64,000 nt of DNA from Pseudomonas abietaniphila (lineage in GTDB: Bacteria; Pseudomonadota; Gammaproteobacteria; Pseudomonadales; Pseudomonadaceae). The stretch spans positions 62,001 to 126,000 of the forward strand of contig NZ_FNCO01000017.1 of the NCBI RefSeq assembly GCF_900100795.1, written 5' to 3'. Numbering within the stretch: the stretch's first letter is position 1; every line of letters starts with the position of its first letter. Made by a program: the position numbers and the translations under genes. The notes beneath the pieces are model-generated. The model did no database searches. It was given only the letters and a program-made list of their open reading frames with translations, and was not told the origin of the DNA. This document shows positions 23,934 through 31,843 of the stretch, piece by piece.

Positions 23934-25574
23934 ATGTTCAAGAAAACGAGCAAGGCTCTGTTGGGCCTGGCGATTTCGGCGACCTTCCTGCAAGCCCACG
24001 CGGCTGAAAGCAAGAAAGTCGACGTCCTGCTGATCGGTGGCGGCATCATGAGTTCGACCCTGGGTGTCTGGCTCAACGAGCTGGAGCCGGGCTGGTCGAT
24101 AGAAATGGTCGAGCGTCTGGACGCGGTCGCCGAAGAAAGCTCCAATGGCTGGAACAACGCCGGTACCGGCCACTCGGGCCTGGCCGAACTGAACTACACG
24201 CCAGAAGACAAAGACGGCAAGGTCAATATCTCCAAGGCCATCGAAATCAACGAAGCCTTCCAGGTGACCCGTCAGTTCCTCTCCTGGCAGGTCCGCCAGA
24301 ATGTCCTGAAGAACCCGCCTTCGTTCATCAACACCACTCCGCACATGAGCTTCGTGTGGGGCGATGACAACATCAAATTCCTGAAGAAGCGTTACGACGC
24401 GCTGCAAGCCAGCCCGCTGTTCCGTCCGATGCAATACTCCGAAGACCCGGCGCAGATCGCCAAGTGGGTCCCGCTGATGATGGAAGGCCGCGATCCTTCC
24501 CAGAAGCTGGCGACCACCTGGACGCCGATCGGCACCGACGTCAACTGGGGCGAAGTCACCCGTCAATACGTGTCCTACCTGCAGACTCGCCCGAACTTCG
24601 ACTTGAAGCTGTCCAGCGAAGTCAACGACATCACGCGTAACGAAGACGGTTCCTGGCACGTCGAGTACAAGAACCTGAAAGACGGCACCACTTCCGGTAC
24701 CGATGCCAAGTTCCTGTTCATCGGTGCAGGCGGCGGCGCGCTGAAGCTGCTGCAGAAATCCGGCATCCCAGAGGCTCGCGACTACGCAGGCTTCCCGGTC
24801 GGCGGTTCGTTCCTGGTAACCGAGAACCCGACCGTCGCCATGCAGCACATGGCCAAGGCCTACGGCATCGCTTCCACCGGCGCGCCACCGATGTCGGTTC
24901 CGCACCTGGACACCCGTGTGCTCGACGGCAAGCGTGTCATCCTGTTTGGCCCGTTCGCGACCTTCTCCACCAAGTTCCTGAAAGAAGGTTCGTACCTGGA
25001 CCTGTTCAGCAGCATGACCACGCACAACTTCTGGCCGATGACCAAGGTCGGCATCGAGCAGTACCCGCTGGTCGAGTACCTCGCCGGTCAACTGATGCTG
25101 TCTGACGACGACCGTTTCAAAGCGCTGCAGGAATACTTCCCGCACGCCAAGAAAGAAGACTGGCGCCTGTGGCAAGCCGGTCAGCGCGTGCAGATCATCA
25201 AGCGTGACGCGGACAAAGGCGGCGTGCTCAAGCTGGGCACCGAAGTCGTGTCGTCTCAGGACGGCACCATCGCTGCGCTGCTGGGCGCATCGCCAGGCGC
25301 TTCGACCGCCGCTCCGATCATGCTGAACGTGCTGGAAAAGATCTTCAAAACCCAGGTGGCAACACCTGAGTGGCAAGCGAAGATCCATCAGATCGTGCCG
25401 AGCTACGGCACCAAGCTGAACGAATCGCCGGCCGCTGTTCAGCAGGAGTGGAACTACACCGCTGAAGTCCTGCAACTGGGCAAGCCTCCGGTCATTGACC
25501 AGACCGTTGGCACCAGCCCGGCGACGCCGTCCAAGCCGGCTGAAAGCAAGCCAGCGAACGACATGGCACTGTAA
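23934..25574 (+). CDS. mqo: Malate:quinone oxidoreductase with N-terminal signal-like segment
   Basis: A 546-residue FAD-dependent Mqo, which oxidises L-malate to oxaloacetate and passes electrons to ubiquinone. The FAD fold is VDVLLIGGGIMSSTLGVWL (about 29-47); family motifs are NGWNNAGTGHSGLAELNYTP, PHMSFVWG, WTPIGTDVNWGEVTR, FLFIGAGGGALKLLQKSGI, GFPVGGSFLV and LLGASPGASTAAPIML. Mqo is normally a peripheral protein on the cytoplasmic side. Here MFKKTSKALLGLAISATFLQ then AHA-AESKK looks like a cleavable Sec signal, which is odd for a cytoplasmic flavoenzyme. The C-terminus carries a Pro/Ser/Ala-rich tail (about 25 residues). ATG 23934 is preceded by GGATGA; the frame is open 45 bases further upstream. 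Confidence 0.93.
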   Translation: MFKKTSKALLGLAISATFLQAHAAESKKVDVLLIGGGIMSSTLGVWLNELEPGWSIEMVERLDAVAEESSNGWNNAGTGHSGLAELNYTPEDKDGKVNISKAIEINEAFQVTRQFLSWQVRQNVLKNPPSFINTTPHMSFVWGDDNIKFLKKRYDALQASPLFRPMQYSEDPAQIAKWVPLMMEGRDPSQKLATTWTPIGTDVNWGEVTRQYVSYLQTRPNFDLKLSSEVNDITRNEDGSWHVEYKNLKDGTTSGTDAKFLFIGAGGGALKLLQKSGIPEARDYAGFPVGGSFLVTENPTVAMQHMAKAYGIASTGAPPMSVPHLDTRVLDGKRVILFGPFATFSTKFLKEGSYLDLFSSMTTHNFWPMTKVGIEQYPLVEYLAGQLMLSDDDRFKALQEYFPHAKKEDWRLWQAGQRVQIIKRDADKGGVLKLGTEVVSSQDGTIAALLGASPGASTAAPIMLNVLEKIFKTQVATPEWQAKIHQIVPSYGTKLNESPAAVQQEWNYTAEVLQLGKPPVIDQTVGTSPATPSKPAESKPANDMAL

Positions 25575-25611
25575 GACTCACTGCCGCTTGCCGGCATTGA
25601 TGACGCAGTGA

Positions 25612-25650
25612 AGATAAAGCCTCGGGGCTGAAAACCCGTGGCTTTATCGT
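25612..25650 (+). terminator. Terminator-like hairpin after mqo
   Basis: GATAAAGCC (25613-25621) pairs with GGCTTTATC (25640-25648) around an inner CGGG/CCCG stem; only a short GTTT follows, so termination may be partial. Confidence 0.6.
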
Positions 25651-25810
25651 TTGAGGTCCGCACGTCAGGGGATTGCGACCCGTTTGATTCGTTACACCGC
25701 ATCACAAATGAAGTACCCCGCCCCGCATTTATCCCGTCGCTGCAAGCTCCTAAAGTCAACTCCACTTGCTCTTCCACCCTCCCGGTGGGAAGCACACTGG
25801 AGACTTTTCC

Positions 25811-26026
25811 ATGCCTTTCATCAGCGTTCGCATCACCCGCGATGGCGTTACCAAGGAGCAGAAAGCTCAAGTCATCGCCGAAATCACCCAGACCATGCAG
25901 ACCGTCCTGAACAAGGACCCTCACCTCACCCACATCGTCATCGAAGAAGTGGACACCGATAACTGGGGATACGCCGGTATTACCACCACGGAGTACCGCA
26001 AGAACCTGGCGGAGTCAGCCTCGTGA
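25811..26026 (+). CDS. 4-oxalocrotonate tautomerase-family enzyme
   Basis: A 71-residue member of the tautomerase superfamily. After removal of Met the chain starts with Pro (PFISVRITRDGVTKEQKAQV), the catalytic base of the family, and continues with HIVIEEVDTDNWGYAG, where the aromatic and hydrophobic active-site residues sit. Subunits of this size form hexamers or dimers of similar subunits. GGAG eight bases before ATG 25811 supports the start. It overlaps the next gene by 4 bases (GTGA), so it is co-translated with a DsbA-like protein. The natural substrate is unknown; many such enzymes act on enol forms of aromatic breakdown products. Confidence 0.88.
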   Translation: MPFISVRITRDGVTKEQKAQVIAEITQTMQTVLNKDPHLTHIVIEEVDTDNWGYAGITTTEYRKNLAESAS

Positions 26027-26691
26027 ACCCGGCCGTGAACCGTACCGTCAAGGTCGATTTCGTGTCGGATGTCGTGTGCCCCTGGTGTGCGTTGGGAGCG
26101 ACAGCACTCGAGCAGGCCATAGCGAACCTCGCCGGGGAAATCACCGTCGAGCTGACCTACAAGCCCTTCGAACTGAACCCGGACATGCCGGCCGAGGGCG
26201 AGCACGCCGTCAAGCACATGATGCGCAAATATGGCCGCACCCTTGAAGAAGTCGGTTCCCGTAACGAGATGATCATCGCCCGTGGCAAGGCGCTTGGCTT
26301 TCGCTTCGACCTGGAAAAACGCAGTCACTTCTACAACACCTTCGACGCCCATCGCCTGCTGTTGTGGGCCACCCACGAAGGTCGTCAGGTCCCGCTGAAG
26401 AAAGCCCTGCTGAAGGCCTACTTCACGGATGGCCAGAACCCCGGCGATCAAGAAACGCTGGTGCGCCTGGCGGGTGAAACCGGACTGTCAAGCGACCGCG
26501 CCCGTGAAGTGCTGGCAGCCGGTGAGTTTGCCGACGAAGTCCGTGAGCTGGAGCGTTTCTACACCGACCGCGGAATCAATTCTGTCCCGGCGATGGTACT
26601 GAACGATCGCCAGTTGGTGGCCGGATCGCAGTCGGTCGAGCACTACGAAACCGTCCTCAGGCAGATGGCGCAAGAACCCGCCGCCGCTTGA
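26023..26691 (+). CDS. DsbA-family (FrnE-like) cytoplasmic oxidoreductase
   Basis: A 222-residue thioredoxin-fold protein of the DsbA/FrnE/HCCA-isomerase group without signal peptide, so cytoplasmic. The active site is C19-P-W-C22 in SDVVCPWCALG; the cis-proline loop is NSVPAMVLND near residue 190. The central helical insertion (about 60-160) is typical of FrnE. Family members act as thiol-disulfide oxidoreductases or isomerases in stress response. It starts at a GTG overlapping the stop of the tautomerase gene. The following SDR and Ohr genes lie on the same strand with 50- and 100-base gaps, suggesting a shared redox or electrophile-defence role. Confidence 0.9.
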   Translation: MNPAVNRTVKVDFVSDVVCPWCALGATALEQAIANLAGEITVELTYKPFELNPDMPAEGEHAVKHMMRKYGRTLEEVGSRNEMIIARGKALGFRFDLEKRSHFYNTFDAHRLLLWATHEGRQVPLKKALLKAYFTDGQNPGDQETLVRLAGETGLSSDRAREVLAAGEFADEVRELERFYTDRGINSVPAMVLNDRQLVAGSQSVEHYETVLRQMAQEPAAA

Positions 26692-26742
26692 TAACCCACT
26701 TACCGATTCACACCCTATCCATTAATGAGCGAGAACATCATC

Positions 26743-27456
26743 ATGAGCAATTCGAAAAAAGTCGTTGTGGTCACCGGTGCATCCCAAGGTCTTGGCGCTG
26801 GCATCGTCGCGGGTTTCCGCAAGCTGGGCTATCAGGTCGTCGCCACCTCGCGTTCGATCCAGCCATCGACCGACCCGGACATCCTCACCGTGGCCGGTGA
26901 CATCGCCGACCCTGCGACCGCCGAGAAGATCATCCGCGAAGGTGTGGCCCGCTTCGGCCGCATCGACACGCTGGTCAACAACGCCGGTATCTTCCTGGCC
27001 AAGCCGTTCACCCAATACACCCGAGAAGACTACGTAAACACCGTGGCCACCAACATGGGGAGCTTCTTCCACATGTCGCAGCACGCCATTGCGCAGATGG
27101 AAAAACAGGGCGATGGCGGTCACGTCGTCAGCATCACCACCACGCTGGTCGACCACGCCATTGACGGTGTGCCTTCGGTGCTCGCGTCGCTGACCAAGGG
27201 CGGCATGAACGCCGCCACCAAATCGTTGGCGATCGAATACGCCAAGCGTGGCATCCGCGTGAACGCGGTCTCCCCGGGCATTATCAAGACGCCGATGCAC
27301 GGCGAAGAAACCCACGCAGCGCTGGGCAGCCTGCACCCGATGGGCCACATGGGCGAAGTCCAGGACATCGTCGGGGCCGTGCTGTACCTCGACAGCGCCG
27401 CCTTCGTGACAGGCGAAATCCTGCACGTCGACGGTGGTCAGAGCGCCGGTCACTGA
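26743..27456 (+). CDS. Short-chain dehydrogenase/reductase family protein lacking the usual catalytic Tyr
   Basis: A 237-residue Rossmann-fold protein of the classical SDR family. The cofactor loop TGASQGLGAGI, the NNAG segment (LVNNAGIFLAKPF), the SPGIIKTPM loop and the C-terminal EILHVDGGQSAGH are all present. In the active site the family pattern is S-x12-Y-x3-K; here the K is in SLTKGGMNAATKSLA, but the position four residues before it is Ala (VLASLTK), not Tyr. The protein therefore lacks the standard acid/base Tyr, although its cofactor site looks intact. ATG 26725 would add six residues; GAGCGAG before ATG 26743 fits better. Its role is uncertain: altered catalysis or NAD(P) sensing. 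Confidence 0.88.
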   Translation: MSNSKKVVVVTGASQGLGAGIVAGFRKLGYQVVATSRSIQPSTDPDILTVAGDIADPATAEKIIREGVARFGRIDTLVNNAGIFLAKPFTQYTREDYVNTVATNMGSFFHMSQHAIAQMEKQGDGGHVVSITTTLVDHAIDGVPSVLASLTKGGMNAATKSLAIEYAKRGIRVNAVSPGIIKTPMHGEETHAALGSLHPMGHMGEVQDIVGAVLYLDSAAFVTGEILHVDGGQSAGH

Positions 27457-27556
27457 TTGCCGACTCGATATCTTCAAAAAGCGGGCTACTGTTGGAAACG
27501 GCTCACGCCACGCTGCGCCATCCGGCGTAGCCCGCATTTATCGTAAGGAGCGCACC

Positions 27557-27976
27557 ATGGACAAGAACATCGAGAAAGTGCTGTACACCGCCAAGGTCCA
27601 CACGGCCGGTGGCCGCGACGGCACAGCGGTCAGTTCCGACAAACGCCTGGACATCAAACTCTCCTCGCCCGGCGCCAAAGGCGAGGGCACCAACCCCGAG
27701 CAACTGTTCGCGGCAGGCTGGTCGGCGTGCTTCATTGGCGCCATCGGCGTCGTAACCGCCAAGATGAAAGTCACCATGCCACCCGACACCACCGTGGATG
27801 CAGAGGTCGATCTGGGCACTAACGCCGGCGGCTACCTGATCCAGGCACGGCTCAACGTCGCATTGCCCGGACTGGACCGCGAAACGGCGCAAAAAGTCGT
27901 GGATGCCGCCCACGAAGCCTGTCCTTACTCGAAGGCAACGCGCGGCAACATCAATGCCGTAATCACGCTGGTTTGA
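27557..27976 (+). CDS. ohr: Organic hydroperoxide resistance protein (Ohr family)
   Basis: A 139-residue OsmC/Ohr peroxidase that reduces organic hydroperoxides using a reactive cysteine pair. The pair is C58 (AAGWSACFIGAIG) and C122 (HEACPYSKATRGN); the N-terminus KVLYTAKVHTAGGRDG is typical of Ohr and distinguishes it from OsmC. It works in the cytoplasm as a dimer with lipoylated or dithiol electron donors. TAAGGAG six bases upstream makes ATG 27557 certain. An OhrR repressor gene is not beside it, which is less usual; control may be through the operon with the DsbA-like and SDR genes. Confidence 0.93.
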   Translation: MDKNIEKVLYTAKVHTAGGRDGTAVSSDKRLDIKLSSPGAKGEGTNPEQLFAAGWSACFIGAIGVVTAKMKVTMPPDTTVDAEVDLGTNAGGYLIQARLNVALPGLDRETAQKVVDAAHEACPYSKATRGNINAVITLV

Positions 27977-28101
27977 CGCGCTCACCTGATTGAACTGCGT
28001 GCACTGACGTAGCGTCGACGCCCGCTGGCCCTGCCTTTCCAGCCCGCTCTGCCCTGCGGCACGCAGTCTTCAAATAAAACTTCTTACGCTGGAGGTTCTA
28101 T

Positions 28102-29052
28102 ATGAAACTGCAAATGCTCACGGCTGCACTGATCATCGGTGGGCTGTCGATCTCTGGGGCCACTCAAGCCGCCGAAACGTCGACAGCCCCTGCGGCATCG
28201 GCTGGCAAAACCAGTGCAGTGAAACAGGAAGTGAAGCTGACCCGGGTGACGCCCGAGTACTGGCGGGTCACCTTTCACAACCCTCCGTTCAATATCTACG
28301 GCCCGGAAACCATGCCTCAGTTGAACGAAGTCATCACCGCCATCGAATCCGACCCCAAGCTGCGTGTTGTGGTATTCGACAGTGACGTGCCTGACTTTTT
28401 CCTGACGCACTACGATTTCGTACCGCCCCTGACCGACACGACCAGCATGCCAAACGGCAAGACCGGGCTGCCGCCGCTTCCCGACATGTTGGTGCGCCTG
28501 AGCAAGGCACCGGTCGTGTCGATCACCTCGATACGTGGGCGCGCCACGGGCGTGGGCAGCGAGCTTGCACTGGCAAGTGACATGCGATTCGCCAGCCGTG
28601 AAAAAGCCGTTCTGTCGCAATGGGAAATTGCCGCCGGCCTGGTGCCGGGAGGCGGACCCAGCTCTCGGCTGCCACGCCTGATAGGCCGCGGCCGTGCGCT
28701 CGAAGTACTGCTCACCGGAGAGGACATCAATGGTGATCTCGCCGAGCGTTACGGCTACGTCAACCGCGCGCTCCCCGATGGACAACTGGACGGTTTCGTT
28801 GACGCCATGGCGCGTCGTATCGCCCGTTTTGACAAAGAAACGATCGCAGACATCAAGAATCTGGTGAACAAATCCAGCCTGCCTGCTGACGAAGACATCG
28901 GTGCGGAATGGCAAGGATTCATTGATTCAGTGCAACGGCCAGCAACTCAACACCGCATCAAACAATTGATGGACATGGGTCTGCAACAGAACCCCGATGT
29001 TGAAAAACGCCTGCCTGTCTACACCGGTAAAACCGGGGAAGCCTCGAAATAA
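28102..29052 (+). CDS. Exported crotonase-fold (enoyl-CoA hydratase/isomerase-like) protein
   Basis: A 316-residue protein with a clear Sec signal peptide (MKLQMLTAALIIGGLSISGA then TQA-AE) and a linker rich in Ser/Thr/Ala before a full crotonase domain (about 45-260). The domain has HNPPFNIYGPETMPQLNEVI, the oxyanion-hole strand SITSIRGRATGVGSELALAS with the first catalytic Glu, and LSQWEIAAGLVPGGGPSSRL with the second. So the fold and both acids are kept. Crotonases act on CoA thioesters, which do not exist in the periplasm, so an exported copy implies a different substrate. GGAGG six bases before ATG makes the start, and thus the signal peptide, certain. It is the last gene before a terminator. 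Confidence 0.88.
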   Translation: MKLQMLTAALIIGGLSISGATQAAETSTAPAASAGKTSAVKQEVKLTRVTPEYWRVTFHNPPFNIYGPETMPQLNEVITAIESDPKLRVVVFDSDVPDFFLTHYDFVPPLTDTTSMPNGKTGLPPLPDMLVRLSKAPVVSITSIRGRATGVGSELALASDMRFASREKAVLSQWEIAAGLVPGGGPSSRLPRLIGRGRALEVLLTGEDINGDLAERYGYVNRALPDGQLDGFVDAMARRIARFDKETIADIKNLVNKSSLPADEDIGAEWQGFIDSVQRPATQHRIKQLMDMGLQQNPDVEKRLPVYTGKTGEASK

Positions 29053-29074
29053 AGCGCGCTTGCCCGCGTTGATG

Positions 29075-29112
29075 AGCCCATTGCCTGAGCGCTCGGACGG
29101 TGGGCTTTTTTT
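29075..29112 (+). terminator. Rho-independent terminator
   Basis: AGCCCA (29075-29080) pairs with TGGGCT (29101-29106), with an inner GAGCGCTC, followed by seven T residues. It ends the crotonase transcript. Confidence 0.8.
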
Positions 29113-29140
29113 GTCCTCGTGGATTTGCCACTGCCCGCTA

Positions 29141-29548
29141 TCAATTCTTAAAAAACGGGATCGCCAGGTCACGTATATCGACGATGACGTCGTCAGGGCT
29201 TAAATCAAGGTCCGGCACTCGTTGAAGTCCCGGGCTGGACCGCAGCAGGACATTCGCCCCCTCAAGCCCCGCCCGGGCGCTGCCACTGATCATACGGCGT
29301 CATATCCGCAAGATCCGCACGTTAGCGCTGCCAGGCATGAACCACCTGCACCCCACCGACCGTGCGTTGCAAATCCACGCACTCATAGCAGGAAAAATCG
29401 CCCTCAGCGGCGTCGGGTCATAGCCGCTTCGCGCGAAACAACCGGTCGAGGACAGAAAATTTTCCTGCAGGTCGATCACCAACAGCGCGGTGGATTCAGG
29501 GTGGAGTAGACCGTCGTAGGGATGGCTGAAGCGCCGGGCTGAGATCAT
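29141..29548 (-). pseudogene. Decayed isochorismatase-family cysteine hydrolase
   Basis: The first frame (29548 down to about 29325) reads MISARRFSHPYDGLLHPEST, then ALLVIDLQENFLSSTG and ARSGYDPTPLRAI, the N-terminus of an isochorismatase-like amidohydrolase with its catalytic Asp. The homology then shifts frame: RADLADMTPYDQWQR continues about 29327-29283 in a second frame, and RAGLEGANVLLRSSPGLQ plus DDVIVD continues in a third frame (about 29278-29165). The end AIPFFKN-stop is not family-like, and the region with the catalytic Cys is missing. Two frameshifts plus loss of the C-terminal half make this a pseudogene. It lies just outside the left attachment site of the integrated element. Confidence 0.82.
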
Positions 29549-29619
29549 GGGGTTCCTCCGGACGCGGACAGGCGAGATTGGGAGGGAATATCGATGATTT
29601 TGGCGCGAGAAGTAGAAGA

Positions 29620-29666
29620 TGGTGTCCCAGGCGGGGTTCGAACCTGCAACCTTCCCCTTAGGAGGG
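29620..29666 (-). other. attL: displaced 3' half of tRNA-Arg(CCT)
   Basis: These 47 bases match the 3' half of the intact tRNA at 41230-41276 at 41 positions. The 3' acceptor strand with CCA, the T-loop and the anticodon-stem part are identical; all six differences lie in the T stem. Bases 29647-29666 are 20/20 identical to 41257-41276 and are the crossover core or part of it. There is no 5' half, so this is not a tRNA gene. Confidence 0.9.
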
Positions 29667-29790
29667 TTAAAAATACCCTATACCAATCATATAGTTACTT
29701 TATAAATCAAGTATTTATCGTGCAGTTGTGTCCGGTTATGCGTACTGATATGGTGCTTTCTTCTGTCACCCTGCTGTCACGGCTGAAACC

Positions 29791-31002
29791 ATGAAGACAA
29801 AAATCACTCAGAAGCTAATCACCAGCCTGGCGGCAGAACCGAAAGTTTACCGAGTGCACGATACCCATCTACCGGGTTTTTTCATCCGCGTTTTACCCAG
29901 TGGGCACATGAGCTACATGGTGACGTGGGGACGCAATAAGAATGCCACGCTCGGCCGCGTTGGCGTGCTGACGCTCGATCAGGCGCGCAAGGAGGCTGGA
30001 CGCTATCTCACTGATGCCCATGAGCACGGCGAGCCTCTTGCAATCACACAAGGTAGACGCGGGTCAACAACCCCCAGCCTGCGCCAGTTCATCGATGACA
30101 CCTACATGCCTTGGTTCCGGGCACACCACCGCGGTGACGAAAAGACGCTCTATAACTTGGACAACAATTTCGACACCATTATGCACCAGCGCCTCGATGC
30201 AATCACGGGGCGCGATCTGGAACAACTGCGCACCGGCTGGCTCAACGCCGGGAACAAGGCCAGCACGGCGAACCGCAAGATGGGATCTATCAGTGGCGTC
30301 TTCTCGCGGGCCGTCGATTGGGAGTATCTGCCCTCCTCGCCTCTGGATAAGATCAAGCCTTTGAAAGTAGACACCAAAGGCAAGGTTCGTTATTTATCCA
30401 AAGATGAAACACGCAATCTGAGAAACGCACTGGAAGTTAGGGAGCATCGGGTCATATTGGAACGCGACAGTGCGAACCAGTGGCGAGCAGAACGGCGCAA
30501 GGAGTTATATAACGACCTGCGAGAAGTGGCATTCACTGACCATCTAAAGCCGATGATTCTGGTATCTCTAAATACCGGAATGAGGCGCGGCGAACTGTTC
30601 GGCCTGACTTGGCAGACGGTAAACTTTGACAGGAAGGTTATTACTGTGGGCGGTGATACTACAAAGACTTCGGAGACTCGCCACATACCAATGAACGGCG
30701 AGACATTCGACACGCTCAAGGCATGGAAAAAACAAAGCGGCGCCTCCGCGTTCGTGTTCCCTGGTCTGGACGGTGGCCGGATGGAAGACGTTAAAAGCGC
30801 CTGGCTTAAGCTACTGCAGGAAGCGTGCATCACTGGGTTTCGTTGGCATGATATGCGTCACGACTTCGCGTCACGCCTCGTGATGGCTGGGGTTCCGTTG
30901 AACACGGTGCGCGATCTGCTGGGGCACACCGACATCAAAATGACCTTGCGATATGCTCACTTGGCACCAGACGTCAAGGCAGCGGCGGTAGACCTTTTAT
31001 AG
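29791..31002 (+). CDS. int: Tyrosine recombinase integrase of the satellite
   Basis: A 403-residue P4-type tyrosine integrase. The N-terminal arm-binding domain (about 1-75) is DUF4102-like (DTHLPGFFIRVLPSGHMSYM); the core-binding domain covers about 95-195; the catalytic domain holds R265 (NTGMRRGELFGL), K292, H353-x-x-R356 (WHDMRHDFASRL), H379 (LLGHTDIKMT) and the nucleophile Y388 (RYAHLAP). All catalytic residues are present. It lies 124 bases inside attL and points inward, as usual for elements that use tRNA genes. It should recombine the 20-bp core at the tRNA-Arg(CCT) 3' half. Its last 29 bases overlap the convergent regulator gene. Confidence 0.95.
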   Translation: MKTKITQKLITSLAAEPKVYRVHDTHLPGFFIRVLPSGHMSYMVTWGRNKNATLGRVGVLTLDQARKEAGRYLTDAHEHGEPLAITQGRRGSTTPSLRQFIDDTYMPWFRAHHRGDEKTLYNLDNNFDTIMHQRLDAITGRDLEQLRTGWLNAGNKASTANRKMGSISGVFSRAVDWEYLPSSPLDKIKPLKVDTKGKVRYLSKDETRNLRNALEVREHRVILERDSANQWRAERRKELYNDLREVAFTDHLKPMILVSLNTGMRRGELFGLTWQTVNFDRKVITVGGDTTKTSETRHIPMNGETFDTLKAWKKQSGASAFVFPGLDGGRMEDVKSAWLKLLQEACITGFRWHDMRHDFASRLVMAGVPLNTVRDLLGHTDIKMTLRYAHLAPDVKAAAVDLL

Positions 31003-31693
31003 ATTTAGCTTTTTCAGGGTCTACCTTTTTCAGAAGCTCGAAAAGCTGGTCAGTTAGATAGTGAAGAGCTTCATTCTGTCGCCTAAGATTTTCCGACTCA
31101 ATCGCCATCTGCTGGTAAAAGCCATCTGACTCGGTTATAGCTTTGGCTTTTCTCTCCTCAAGTTCTAAAGGTGTCGGCAGGCCAACATCCTCATAGCTAA
31201 CCTGAACAATGCCGCCAGCATCTGCTATTCTTTGGAGTAAAGTTTCCCAGTAAGAACTTATTACGTCCAGTCGGGCGTTCCTCCACGGATTTGCCTCAGT
31301 CAGCACTCTAGGAGTGAATTTCCAAAACGGAGGGGATAACCTAATTGACTCCCATACAATGCTTTCGTCGAATGCCAAAAGACTAGGGTACTGAAAAGCC
31401 AATGTTACTAAACGAATGGCTTCGTCAGGCGACCACAGTTTTTCCTTAACAGCTTTGATCACGCTAATAGGTTCTGGAAGTGCCGGGCCCTTGTTGCCCT
31501 CGACAAGGAAGTCAGCAGGCATCATCACCTGATCAAGTGCTTTCTCCACTGACCACTCTACTACCCCTGTAACAGTTCGCTTCTGAACGCGAGCGGCGAT
31601 GTCGATTGCATATTTGATAGCAGGGTCTACCCGCAAAGAAACGCTAACGGTTGAACTTTGATCGCTTGCTTTTCTCGGGCGCGCCACGGGCAA
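30974..31693 (-). CDS. Putative RHH-type regulator of the satellite, function unproven
   Basis: A 239-residue protein I cannot place in a named family. Residues about 12-55 (SSTVSVSLRVDPAIKYAIDI, then VTGVVEWSVEKALD) have the strand-helix-helix look of a ribbon-helix-helix DNA-binding domain; the first basic residues MPVARPRKASDQ fit. The middle is helical with many Trp residues (SPPFWKFTPRVL, NPWRNARLDVISSYWETLLQ), and the C-terminus has a coiled-coil-like stretch (MAIESENLRRQNEALHYLTD). It is divergent from the AlpA-like gene across a 150-base region with an inverted repeat. That position is where PICIs carry their master repressor (Stl-like), so a repressor switched by a helper phage protein is a reasonable guess. 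Confidence 0.65.
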   Translation of the reverse strand: MPVARPRKASDQSSTVSVSLRVDPAIKYAIDIAARVQKRTVTGVVEWSVEKALDQVMMPADFLVEGNKGPALPEPISVIKAVKEKLWSPDEAIRLVTLAFQYPSLLAFDESIVWESIRLSPPFWKFTPRVLTEANPWRNARLDVISSYWETLLQRIADAGGIVQVSYEDVGLPTPLELEERKAKAITESDGFYQQMAIESENLRRQNEALHYLTDQLFELLKKVDPEKAKSIKGLPPLP

Positions 31694-31711
31694 TACTCCT
31701 CCTGATTTTGC

Positions 31712-31769
31712 GCAAATACTCTACGCAAACGCAAACACTGTCAATCGTCCGGTTACGTGCAGTATTTGC
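31712..31769. promoter_or_regulatory. Divergent control region with inverted repeat
   Basis: GCAAATACT (31712-31720) and AGTATTTGC (31761-31769) are exact inverted copies, 40 bases apart. Between and next to them lie related short words CGCAAACGCAAAC (about 31724-31736) and TTTGCGTTTT (about 31784-31793). They sit between the RHH-type regulator and the AlpA-like gene and are good operator candidates. Confidence 0.5.
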
Positions 31770-31843
31770 TTGCAACGTATTATTTTGCGTTTTACGATGC
31801 GCCCATCTGGCCAATTCAACCAACCTGCCAGGTGGAGAAAGCT

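Noticed and set aside
29620..29666. A second tRNA-Arg gene
   Set aside because: Only the 3' half is present, the T stem is mismatched, and there is no D arm or 5' acceptor strand; it is the attL remnant.
31757..31843. Longer N-terminus for the AlpA-like protein
   Set aside because: It would put coding sequence over the inverted-repeat control region; the internal ATG has a strong ribosome-binding site and gives the normal family length.
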